Positions 9,709-19,049 of a stretch of 30,994 nucleotides of DNA are shown piece by piece. The number at the start of each line of letters is the position of its first letter. Positions within the stretch are counted from its first letter, which is position 1. Where the stretch lies: contig QPMI01000505.1 in the NCBI GenBank assembly GCA_004431415.1, forward strand, positions 1 through 30,994, in the 5' to 3' direction. A program made the position numbers and the translations under genes. Origin of the DNA: Cyanophora paradoxa (taxonomy: Eukaryota; Glaucocystophyceae; Cyanophorales; Cyanophoraceae). The notes below the pieces were generated by a model. The model saw only the letters and a list, made by a program, of their open reading frames with translations, ran no database searches and was not told the DNA's origin.

Positions 9709-11328
9709 CTAGTCCCCGAAAACGAATCGGGCGGCGCCACCTCTGCCCCCGCGGAACCCCCCGCGGGAGGGGTCCGCGAGGACAGAGGTGAGCGCCTCCT
9801 GCAGCGCCTCCAGCACCCCCCGCAGCTCATCGGACTGCCGCGCCCGCCCGCCCCGTAAGTGTTGCCTGCGGCGCCGGCCGGGGCCGGATCCCGGAGCGGC
9901 GGGGCGGGGCGGCGTGGGGAGGCGCACGAGGCGGGCGAGGCCGGCGGCGACGTGGCCGCCGGGGCGCTGGCCGGCCTGCGCCGCCTGCACGCGCTCCAGC
10001 GCGAGCTGCGCCGCCGACTCCCACCGCTTCAGCCCCGCGATCTTGCGCTGCGGCCTGCGCGCGCGCCCCGCCCCGGCCGGCCCGCGTCGCCTCTAGCCCG
10101 GTTGCGCAGGTGGCGGGGCGAGAGGGCGGGGGCGGACCAGCGGGGAGGCCGAGGGCGCGGCAGGCGGACTTGAGGGTGGAGACGGAGACGGAGAGGGCCT
10201 GCGCCGCCTCCACGATCGGCAGCGCGAAGAGCTGCGTCCGCTCGATCGAGCCCGGCCAGCGTCCGCGCTTCCCCTCCCCCGCCCCGGACTCGCTCAGGAA
10301 GGAGAGCAGCTGCGCCGAGAGCGTGTTCTCCCGCGACGCCGGCACCAGCGCCCTCCGCTGCCGCCCGCTCGGCCCGCCGCGCGCGGCGAGGCGGGGCGGG
10401 CGGGCGGGGCGGCCCACCGGCGCGTGCGGCTGGCCCCCGCCGCCCGGCTCGCGGTCGTCGAGGCGGGGCCGCTTGGGCCGGCCTGCTCCTCGAAGCCCGG
10501 ACGGCGGTCTCCGGAGGCTGCTCCCGAGCCCGGGGCGGCGTAGTAGGAGCCGGCGGCGTCCCGCGCGTGGCTGTAGTGCGAGACCAAGGCGCCGCCGCCG
10601 GCCGACGTGGCGGCGGGGATGGTGTACGCCGAGTGGGCCCCGCCGCCCGCCCCCTGCCACGCGGGGGCCACCCGTACCCCGTTCCGCCCGCCCGCCGCCC
10701 ACGGCCCGCCGTGCGGCGCCGCGGGGCCGCCGTGAGGGCCATAGGGGGCCCCGTAGCCTGCGGTGGAGCCGTGGCCTGCGGTGGCGCCCTGGGGCCCGTC
10801 GGGGCCCTCGGGCGGCCGCGGCGCGAACGGGTCTCGCCACTGCGAGCCGCTCCCGCCGTGCCCCTCTCCGGGCCCTTGCCCGCCAAAGCCGGTGGGGCCC
10901 CAGGGCGCGCCGCCCGAGCCCGAGGGGGCCGCGCTGGGGTGAAGGAACATGGAATGGGCGGAGACGTTGCCGTACGAGGGCCCGCCGGCAGTGGCGCCCT
11001 GCCCGCTGTTGCCGCCGCTGCCGCCGCCGGCAGCGCTACCACCGTATGCCGGCTGGGTGCCGTTTGGCGGGCCCCCGTACGCGCTTGCCGCGCCGCTGGC
11101 AAAACCGGAAGGCCCCGAGGCGTGGGGCTCCACTGCTCCGCTCGATGCGCCGGCGCCCAAACCGCCCGAGCCTGTTCGCCCAGAATCGATTCCTCTCTCG
11201 CGTCGAGCGGCGAGTGCGTCGAAAAGAAAAGGCGCACGGTCGGAGCCTCGTGGTTCCGAGGTCCCGGGGCCCGACGTGCTCGGATAGCCGCCCCAGCCAT
11301 AGCTGGGGAGCATCGCCGACATCCGCAT
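9709..11328 (-). CDS. RWP-RK domain transcription factor
   Basis: Probable nuclear DNA-binding protein of the RWP-RK family. The domain is spread over 10357-10138 (RTQLFALPIVEAAQALSVSV, then STLKSACRALGLP) and 10054-9928, where an acceptor GCGCAG gives the split Trp and PQRKIAGLKRW, matching the family pattern LP..EAA..L.V....LK..CR..G..RWP.RK. Introns seen: 10358-10417, 10055-10137, 9835-9927. The last exon (9834-9709) reads SDELRGVLEALQEAL and ends RFVFGD-stop. The N-terminal exon is a long Gly/Ser/Pro/Ala-rich, disordered-looking region followed by RPKRPRLDD, a likely nuclear localisation signal. Two points need one extra base to stay in frame: four C instead of five before the RW codons (10142-10145), and around 10478-10490. 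I take these as homopolymer errors. The start is placed at Met 11328, though TTTCAG just upstream could be an acceptor from a 5' exon. Confidence 0.75.
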
Positions 11329-11861
11329 CTGAAATGGAGCCGGCTGGCTGGTGGATGCCTCAGAGCCAGCGTCCCGCTCGTCTTTGTACCTAGGCCTATC
11401 ACCGTGGCCCCACGCGTCTTCGTATCCTGCGCACGCACTCAGCGACACCAAGACACGTTGAGGAGCAGATGCTCATTCGATCAGCAGCGCGCCGGTCGGA
11501 GACAGCTGTCTCGGATACTCGCCGGATCCGGACGCACCTGCAGAGCTCATCGGAACGAAGTCACCGAGTTCTGGAGGAGCTCCGGTCGATCATTATCGAG
11601 AACTGAGCTCGAGCACGCTCGCCTCCACTCGGCCGGCGCGCCTGCGGGTCCGACAGTCCCGAGACTGGACCCAAGTCCCAACCCGCTGCTCCGCCAGAAT
11701 ATGCCGTACCCCAGAATCGAATTTCGTTTTTACGCTTTTTATCAAGTGTTGTTGTAATTTGTTGCTTTTAGCTTCGTCTGGGTACAAATTTTGTGCTGGG
11801 GCTGCGACCGCGAGAGAGCGCTAGCTATACTGTTCAGTAGCTAGATCTAGATCCGATGATC

Positions 11862-11886
11862 TAGCCTAGTAGAATCTACTAGGCTA
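11862..11886. repeat. 25-nt palindrome
   Basis: Two perfect 12-bp arms, TAGCCTAGTAGA and its reverse complement, separated by one A. Function unknown; it could be a hairpin or a dyad binding site. Confidence 0.8.
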
Positions 11887-12464
11887 TATCTAGAGGCTGG
11901 GCCGCGATGTCCCTGGCGGCAGTAGCAGCGCCGCGGCGGCTATCATAGTATATATATAGCTAGCCGCGGATGCATGTGTGCATTGTGCATATATTTGCAA
12001 GCGCACATATATCATGATATGCGATTTGCATGATTTCAAGTTAAATGACGCCGGCGCACGCGCGCGCGCGCGCAGCCGGCGCCGGCGCCCGGTCGCGGCC
12101 GCGGTGCCCGCAGCTGCATGCAGCTAGAGCGCTATTTAAATTTTTATAGCAAAAAATTGATCATGATATTCCAAGTTTTAGCTTGTCGTAGACTCGTAAC
12201 GACGTACGTACGCGTAGTCTCGATCTCGCAGATCGTATATCTCGAAACTTGCCAAGTTGGGGCGAAAGTACTTGTAAAAAAACTAAATTTCAATAGGGGT
12301 TAACGTTAACGTTGTACATGCATGTGCCAGTGGTGTAAGGTAAAATTCATGATCAGGTTAACGTAAGTACTAACGTACGTGCCTCTCCGGATCCCGATGA
12401 TGGACCGGATCCTAGGTTTAACTGCCGTAGAACACAATATTAAGGTCTGTACAGACTGTACTTT

Positions 12465-12720
12465 ATTATGTCGTCCCGAAATTATGTCGCCTCGGACCGA
12501 GTCGATCGGACGTACGGGACAAAACGACATAATTTGCATATTGGGGACGTCATAATTCGGGCTCGCTCAGCCACCCCATCCAGTACCCCCCAATTTTACC
12601 GCCCCACACAAGCCTGAAAATTTCATGCCGACCGGACATGCAGAAGTTCGGGGACGTCATATTTCGCATATGCATAGAGAAGGCTCGGGTTTTAAAACGA
12701 CATAAATTTGCATGACATAT
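12465..12720. repeat. Cluster of degenerate direct and inverted repeats
   Basis: Variants of CGACATAATTTGCATA and GGGGACGTCATAATTCG recur in both orientations: ATTATGTCG twice near 12465-12490, ACGACATAATTTGCATAT near 12525, GGGGACGTCATAATTCGGG near 12544, GGGGACGTCATATTTCGCATA near 12652 (19-base core), and AACGACATAAATTTGCAT near 12696. It could be the remains of a small non-autonomous element; no terminal repeats or target duplications could be defined. Confidence 0.5.
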
Positions 12721-13266
12721 ATAATATTAATTGTGCTCTACGGTACTATATATAAAATAGTCTGGTGACTCTGGTCTGGTATACGTGCTGATCATGCATG
12801 AGTAACAGTAAGTATGCAGGTTGAGCTCTGCATCCGCAATCCTATCCTAGTATATATATACATACATATCATTATTTACTACATTTCATCAACAATTCGT
12901 AGTATTCGTAGTATACGTATTTCGAATTCGGCTTCGAATTCGTAGTATTTCGTACCGAATCGTACGCGTCTGCCGGCGCGCTTATGATTCACATCCAAGT
13001 TCCAACACTAGTACTGCCACTAGTACTGGCCCTACTGGGCCCTGGCGCCGGCTGGCGGATGAAAAGCGGTGCCCATTAGCCAGATCAGCAACTAATCCGC
13101 GCCCGGAGGCCCGACTCGCGGCCCCGGACTCCCGGAGTCGCGGGCCGTCGCGGGCCTCGCGGCCCGACTCCCGAGCCGTTCGAGCCTTCGAGGTTCTGGA
13201 ATTATTAAGAACGTCAATTTCCGAATTTCGTCCTCAAACTTTTACTAGTCTTTTAGGCTCAAACTT

Positions 13267-13930
13267 AGAGCCTTCTCATCGCTTCGGCGACCGCCAGGCC
13301 CTGGTACCGAGTACTCCGGGGCAATCGCTAGCGCGAACCGTCGGACGACGGACGCGGCGCCGGCGATCGCTTAAAAAAGGCCCCGGCCCGATCCGAGCCC
13401 ATGGCCGGCGGGCATAGTGAACATAGTGCCAAAATGTCGCCCCGAAATCACGGTTTTTAGAAGGATCGGAAGAAAGCGCGCCCAAGCAGGACCGAGGGGC
13501 GGTTCCGGCACGTACCTACTGACTCAGAGCTGCTTGCGCTGGGCCCGCCGGCCGACGCCATGAGACCCGGTTGAGAGCTCGAATCCCTGCGCGCCGCCTT
13601 ACAGCGGCCGAGGATGGGCGAAGGCTGCAGAATTCGATGATGTGCACCTCGGACAAGCGAAAGCGCGTAGCTAGCGCGCCGCCGGCGCCGCGGGTGAGCC
13701 GATGAAGCCAGCGATGTGTACTCCTCGCGTGCGCGGGCGCGGCGACGTCGCCTGCCGGGCGGGCGTGGCGCCGCGGGCTGAGCACGGCGCGCGCACGGCA
13801 GTGCACATGCGCATCGGGCGGTGTTGACGTTCGCGCGCTGCAGCTGCATGCATGGCGCCGGCCGGGCGCGCGGAAGTTGGTTTTTTTTGCTATTCGTCCC
13901 CCTGCGCTTCTCCCCCCCTTCATTCCCCCG
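13267..13930. other. Spacer of array unit 1
   Basis: GC-rich spacer between the 3' end of the unit gene and, in internal copies, the upstream region of the neighbouring copy. Seen: one GCGATCGC (13363-13370) followed by TTAAAAAAGG, a purine/pyrimidine-biased stretch and a T8 run near 13880. Minus-strand open frames here (for example 13457-13849) change reading frame from copy to copy through indels and show no family features. Same content at 18267-18935, 23276-23942 and 28284-28942. Confidence 0.5.
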
Positions 13931-13954
13931 AAGTTAGCCACCGGTGGCTAACTT
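13931..13954. repeat. 24-bp perfect palindrome, unit 1
   Basis: AAGTTAGCCACC followed directly by its reverse complement, 90 bp past the stop of the minus-strand gene (14045). Identical in all four copies. It could form a hairpin in the 3' UTR or be a dyad protein site; a T-run typical of a terminator is not directly attached. Confidence 0.85.
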
Positions 13955-14044
13955 GCGATCGAAGGGTACAGGGATCACCCTCCTGAAATTGATCTCTTAC
14001 AAAACCAACGCTGTCGTAGAACCCTACACTATCTGCAAGCGGAA

Positions 14045-17000
14045 TCAGGCAATCTGCAGTCCTACGAAAGCCTTGCACCGCTGCAGGAGCCCTTTTGCCT
14101 GCTCTTCGTTCGCGAAGATGTCAGGATGCCCGCGCGGGGCGCGCGGAACCACTCTGTGGAGGCGGCCACAAATGGTGCGCATGCTGTGGGATCGCGCAGG
14201 TGGTGGCCACTGCACACCACCCGGCCCAGCGCGGGAAAACAGGACCTCCAGGACGCGGTCGACCCGGCACTTCGCTTTGAAAGTAGACCCAGCGGTCGTG
14301 CGCGCGTTCATCTGGTATGCTGGATCAGAGAGCTCGACGATCGCATGCACCACCCTGCAACCAGTGTCATGATCGGCACGCTGCGCAACGACACCGTTAC
14401 AGATAGAAAAAGGAAAGGAAAGGAAGAGAAAGTAAGAAAGAGAAGGGGGAAGAAAGACAGAATGAAAGAAAAGAAAGGAAAGGACGCACGGCCAGTGGTC
14501 CCACTCCAGGTTCTTGAAGCTCTTCAGGATGTGCATGATCGCCTCCGGCGTAACGTTCACGTCGTCGAGCCGTCGGACTTCGCATGCGACGGTGCATGCA
14601 CCTAGGCCTTGCCGGGCCGTGCACGCCAGGTCTCCGTCGTTGGGTGGGAGTCGGGCAAGAACCTCCACGTATGCGCGCACTGCAGGGCTCGAGGCTCTCG
14701 CCCCGCGCACCGCAGTTGCGATTTCCGCAACGCTGTCGCGCACTGAACGATAGCCGTTCTCCTCCCGCGTCATTGCGGGAAACATGTGCAGCTTCGCCTT
14801 CAGGGTGGTGCTCATCTGGTTAAGGAAGCGGTTCTCGGTGTTCGCGACTCTGCGACGAGAAATCAGAAAAGACCGCTGACAGAGGACATGACGGGCGGGG
14901 GTACACATACCGTCTGTAGAGCAAGGAGAGGAGGGGTATTGGAATGGGGCGCTCGGCTGTTCCCATCCACACGGCCTTGTTCCGTCGCGTGTACGGTGGG
15001 CGGACGTACAGCTCGACCTCTTGCTCCACCTCCTCCATAATCCCCTGCGCATTTGGCTGCGAATTGCGTGAGCCGCCGCGACGACGATGGCGCCAGGAAC
15101 GTGCTCACCTCCTGTACTTTGTCGACCCTCACCTTGAACGCGGTCGCCCCAGTTCGTCCACCTCCGGATACTCCTCTCCGGAGCTGTGGGATCGGTCCCC
15201 GCGGTTCAAGAGGCGGTGATTGGGGACGTCCGACTTTGCACCGATCTGCTCCAGCGCCGCTGTGACTTGCTTCAGCGCTGGCATGCTGTTGTGTGATACA
15301 CGGCCTGTCCCGTACTTCTCCTGCGTCGAAGTTCAGTTCATGTACGTACCCCCCCACGCTCCCTTACCCCCGGGCGCACCACTATCTCGGGCTTGGAGCG
15401 TATCCTTGTGAAGGCCTCGTTCTCCGGGTCCTCGCGATAGACAGCCGCCGGATTCGCGAGCGCCTCGTGGCACGCCTGCCAAGAGACCGAAAGGCAGGCA
15501 CGGTTCGGTTGTGGGTTAATCGCTAGGGGTATCGAAGATTCTGTACCTTCAGCGGCCTCGGTGCTGGGTGGGGGCTGCTCCGGGGTCCTCCCCGGCATCC
15601 CGCCTTGCCTCCCACTGAGCTCGGGCCCTCCTTGCATCTCCGTGTTCATCCTCGTCGATTGCCAGTGCGAGATCGACGAGGCCTTGAAGATGAGCTGGTT
15701 GATGGTTGTTGCCCACCGTCGGAATCGAGCGATGCGGACAAGGCTTGAGAAGAAGATGCCAATGGAGATGCTGCTCGCTGGCCCGGCAAGCAGGCGCAGG
15801 ACCTCCATCCCACTCGTGCGGATGCGCTGCAAAGCCTTTTCGTCGATTGGTCTGCCGGCGCCGCTGTTGACGTTCTTGTTTCCTGTTCCCGACTGGCACT
15901 TCTCCACCAGCCTCTTGACTTCTTCGAACTCCGAGAGACCCGCCCGCGCCTTTCTCTTACGCCCCTTCTCTCTTGGCATCTCTTGCGCCAACATGTCCTC
16001 CACAGCCGCTGCCGTAAGCTCGATACATGCATGCAACCTGTGACAGGAAGATCAGATCAGAAACGATGGCGTACCCCCCCCCCCCCCCGCCCCCCCCGCG
16101 CACCAAAGTTGGAGTGACTCGCCTTCGCTTGTCTGCTGTTGCGCTGACTGAAGTAAGCGGATCAGACTTCGGAGCTGCTCCTTTGCTTCTTCTGTTGTGC
16201 CTAGATTTAAAGCTTGCTGGCTGAGCCCGAGAGTTGCCTGCATGCGTGGCAGATTGACTTGGGCCTGACCATTCTTAACCTGAGCGTGAAGTTGAGCTCG
16301 ACGAAGTACAAGATTTAGATGAAGAATGTCACCTCCAGGAATGCATCAGCAAGAGACTGAGCTCGAGCTGGCTCGCGCTCCATATCTGCCTCTGCAGGTC
16401 GCCAGGCAAGAAGTTGTGTGAGCACCGCTGCAGCTGACCGGATATCGCCATCGACAGGAGCTGCAATGCAGTTAGACCACAACGAAGCGCCACTTAGCAG
16501 TCATTCAAATGCAACTCACAGTAGAAATCAAGCGACTCGCCGCCTGACTGACCAAAGAAGTACAGCTCGATCCATTGGGAGAGGTACAGCTTCGATTGTA
16601 CAGCATACGAGCGGCTATCTGCACGAGGCGCTGCGGGTTCCTGGAACTCCAGAGCCAAGATTACCTGCACACAAAGACACAATCAGCAGATGCAGCAAGC
16701 AGCAAGCATGTCAAACTTGCCAGGTCTATTTCACGCAATCTCCTCTCACGGGCGTAGATCTTGTTCTTGTAGAACCACTTGGCTCGCTCCTTTAGCCAAT
16801 CGTGATGCTTGTCTCGCATTTCCTTGTCCACTTCGAATTGCCCGTGCTCGCCTACAGAACCAAGGCCAAGAAATGCGCACTGCATCGGCATTCAGTACAT
16901 TCACACGATGGAAGAACAATAGAAGCTCACATCAATGTCAATGAGTTCCTCGTAATGCGAAGAACTCTTTGTCTCGTCACCGTTGCCGTCGTTTACATTG

Positions 17001-17461
17001 CGTGCAGCCTCTTGCTGGCGTGTCGACTCGAGCGCCACCTAAGATCATATTCAGAACAGAATCGCAAGATAAGTTGCAGTAAGAACTGCACCGAGCTCAA
17101 GAATTGCTTCAGAGCATTGAGCTCGTCCAGGGTCCGGTCCCGGGCCGGTTCGCCGCGAAACCGCACTCGGCAAGACCTAGCCTGAGCTTGAGCCGCCTGT
17201 GCTGTTATCTACACGAGCATGAGCTGACATCATAGGTACTCTGACAAATCCGTGCACCAGATCGAGCCAATCAACACAACTTTGAAATATGTCGCCTCGC
17301 TGTTCTCCATTCGTTTCCACGAACAAGTCCCGCAGCGCTTGCAAGGCTTGAGGTGGGGGCAAGTTGATGAGAACGCCCTCTACGTAGTGCAGCATGGGGT
17401 CCAAAGCTGCACAACATATGAGAGATGCAGCAGTTAGGCCTCCGGGCTCGTGCACCAACAT
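14045..17461 (-). CDS. Array gene copy 1, unrecognised multi-exon protein
   Basis: Function not recognised. Exons inferred from splice sites and phase (minus strand): 17461-17240, 17038-16931, 16879-16754, 16664-16520, 16460-16333, 16279-16104, 16037 to about 15570, 15475-15380, 15320-15109, 15044-14911, 14849-14490, then 14380 to about 14240, and a last exon ending GLQIA-stop at 14045. Blocks include MLHYVEGVLINLPPP, DWLKERAKWFYKNKIY, KLYLSQWIELYFFG, a basic KGRKRKARA, MEVLRLLAGPASSISIGIFF, ELYVRPPYTRRNKAVW, and HPDIFANEEQAKGLLQRCKA near the C-terminus. It is mainly helical-looking, about 800 residues, with no signal peptide or clear membrane segment. Donors are mostly GTGAGC, GTGCGC or GTATGT; one may be GCCCGT. 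The start at 17461 has a GCCGCCACG context; a 5' exon near 17750-17935 is possible. Frame breaks in this copy (near 15683, 15150, 14355) are one-base homopolymer differences from other copies. Confidence 0.65.
14404..14485 (+). repeat. Polypurine tract inside an array-gene intron
   Basis: About 80 nt of almost pure A/G on the plus strand, so a long C/T tract in the transcript, within the intron 14381-14489 just before its GCGCAG acceptor. It acts at least as an extended polypyrimidine tract and has the mirror-like composition associated with triplex-forming DNA. Copies at 19411-19492, 24417-24498 and, with deletions, 29415-29488. Confidence 0.75.
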
Positions 17462-17483
17462 CGTGGCGGCGGTGTACACTGGG

Positions 17484-17703
17484 TCCGGGGCCGGGGGAGG
17501 GGCAGGGCCGGGGGAGGGGCAGGGCCGGGGGAGGGGCAGGGCCGGGGAGGGGCGGGGTCGGGGGAGATGGAGGGCGGGGCCCGGGGATGGGCGGGGTCGG
17601 GGGAGGGGCGGGGCCGGGGGAGGGGCGGGTCGGGGGAGATGGAGGGGCGGGGCCCGGGGATGGGCGGGGTCGGGGGAGGGGCGGGGCCGGGGGGAGGGGC
17701 GGG
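17484..17703 (+). repeat. G-rich minisatellite, unit 1
   Basis: About 220 bp of imperfect repeats of a roughly 17-bp motif (AGGGCCGGGGGAGGGGC and variants with GTC or GAGATGGAG). The many G3-G5 runs are compatible with G-quadruplexes on the plus strand. It lies immediately 5' of the candidate start codon at 17461, either as promoter/5' UTR or as an intron ending CCCAG. Confidence 0.85.
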
Positions 17704-17951
17704 CAGTACCCCTCTCCCCGCGTCGCACCGGCCCCGCCGCGCCGGTCAGCGTGGGGACAAGCTCAAGGCTGGAGCGAGCGCCGCCGCTTGCCGTGCTGCC
17801 CCGAGGCCGCCCCCGAGGCCACCACCCGCCGTGCGGCCCGCCAGAAGGGGATTGGGAGATGAGCTGGAGGTCCACTCCATCTCTTCCTCCCCAAAGAGAG
17901 TGCTCCTGGGGTCGACATGCTGCGGAGTCGGGCATAAGACACCGAAAAGCA

Positions 17952-18370
17952 GCGATCGCTTGGCCAATGAGAAGGCGGTGGACGTCAAGCCCGCGGCGAC
18001 CGTTAGAACTGAGAACCCAGAAGCGATCGCCGGCCCAGCAGCTCTTTGTTAGAGGTCGGACTCGCTGGGTATGGCGCCGAACACAAAGCGATCGCCGAGC
18101 AATGAGAAGGCTCTATGCGCGGGGCAGATCTAGCGATCCAATTGAATAGGGAATCTCTATGCGAGCAAGCTCGCAGCGCTACGGGAGGCGGGCACGCACT
18201 GCAGGCGTTGGCGTTGGCTGGTGCGACGAACTTGAAGCAGCTCCTGTGCAAGCGATCGCCGGTCAGAGAGCCTTCTCATCGCTTCGGCGACCGCCAGGCC
18301 CTGGTACCGAGTACTCCGGGGCAATCGCTAGCGCGAACCGTCGGACGACGGACGCGGCGCCGGCGATCGC
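17952..18370. promoter_or_regulatory. GCGATCGC octamer cluster, unit 1/2 junction
   Basis: Five copies of the palindromic octamer at 17952, 18023, 18088, 18252 and 18363, within 419 bp upstream of the minus-strand gene copy 1. Two are followed by CAATGAGAAGGC. The second of these (18102-18114, ATGAGAAGGCTCT) has its exact 13-bp reverse complement at 18267-18279, which is also where the repeat unit begins. A promoter role is inferred from position only. Confidence 0.5.
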
Positions 18371-18935
18371 TTAAAAAAGGCCCCGGCCCGATCCGAGCCC
18401 ATGGCCGGCGGGCATAGTGAACATAGTGCCAAAATGTCGCCCCGAAATCACGGTTTTTAGAAGGATCGGAAGAAAGCGCGCCCAAGCAGGACCGAGGGGC
18501 GGTTCCGGCACGTACCTACTGACTCAGAGCTGCTTGCGCTGGGCCCGCCGGCCGACGCCATGAGACCCGGTTGAGAGCTCGAATCCCTGCGCGCCGCCTT
18601 ACAGCGGCCGAGGATGGGGCGAAGGCTGCAGAATTCGATGATGTGCACCTCGGACAAGCGAAAGCGCGTAGCTAGCGCGCCGCCGGCGCCGCGGGTGAGC
18701 CGATGAAGCCAGCGATGTGTACTCCTCGCGTGCGCGGGCGCGGCGACGTCGCCTGCCGGGCGGGCGTGGCGCCGCGGGGCTGAGCACGGCGCGCGCACGG
18801 CAGTGCACATGCGCATCGGGCGGTGTTGACGTTCGCGCGCTGCAGCTGCATGCATGGCGCCGGCCGGGCGCGCGGAAGTTGGTTTTTTTTGCTATTCGTC
18901 CCCCCTGCGCTTCTCCCCCCCCTTCATTCCCCCCG

Positions 18936-18959
18936 AAGTTAGCCACCGGTGGCTAACTT
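18936..18959. repeat. 24-bp perfect palindrome, unit 2
   Basis: Same perfect palindrome (half-site AAGTTAGCCACC) downstream of the unit 2 gene. Confidence 0.85.
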
Positions 18960-19049
18960 GCGATCGAAGGGTACAGGGATCACCCTCCTGAAATTGATCT
19001 CTTACAAAACCAACGCTGTCGTAGAACCCTACACTATCTGCAAGCGGAA

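Larger units (their letters stand above)
11329..13266. other. Intergenic region left of the array
   Basis: About 1.9 kb without a convincing gene. It has an alternating CG run near 12060-12073, several TATATATA runs (11950, 12850), CTAG/GATC-rich palindromes at 11820-11895, GTTAACGTTAACGTT near 12299, a cluster of degenerate CGACATAATT repeats (12465-12720), and a GC-rich palindromic patch built on GACTCCCGGAGTC and CGCGGGCC (13100-13195). The first part holds the RWP-RK promoter. Open frames here show no family features. Confidence 0.5.
13267..18266. repeat. Tandem array unit 1 (5000 bp)
   Basis: First copy of a head-to-tail repeat. Identity with the later copies begins exactly at AGAGCCTTCTCAT (13267); bases to the left differ. 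Layout from left to right: GC-rich spacer, 24-bp palindrome, minus-strand multi-exon gene, G-rich minisatellite, then the GCGATCGC cluster. No terminal inverted repeats, transposase or integrase is recognisable, so a segmental tandem duplication is favoured over a mobile element. Confidence 0.95.

Noticed and set aside
12055-12080. Alternating CG run as a functional Z-DNA element
   Set aside because: The run is short and could be a simple microsatellite; nothing in its context supports a role.
13457-13849. Minus-strand ORF of about 130 codons repeated in each spacer
   Set aside because: Its N-terminal half changes frame between copies because of indels, it is rich in Arg/Ala/Pro as expected from GC-rich noncoding DNA, and it shows no splice or family signals.
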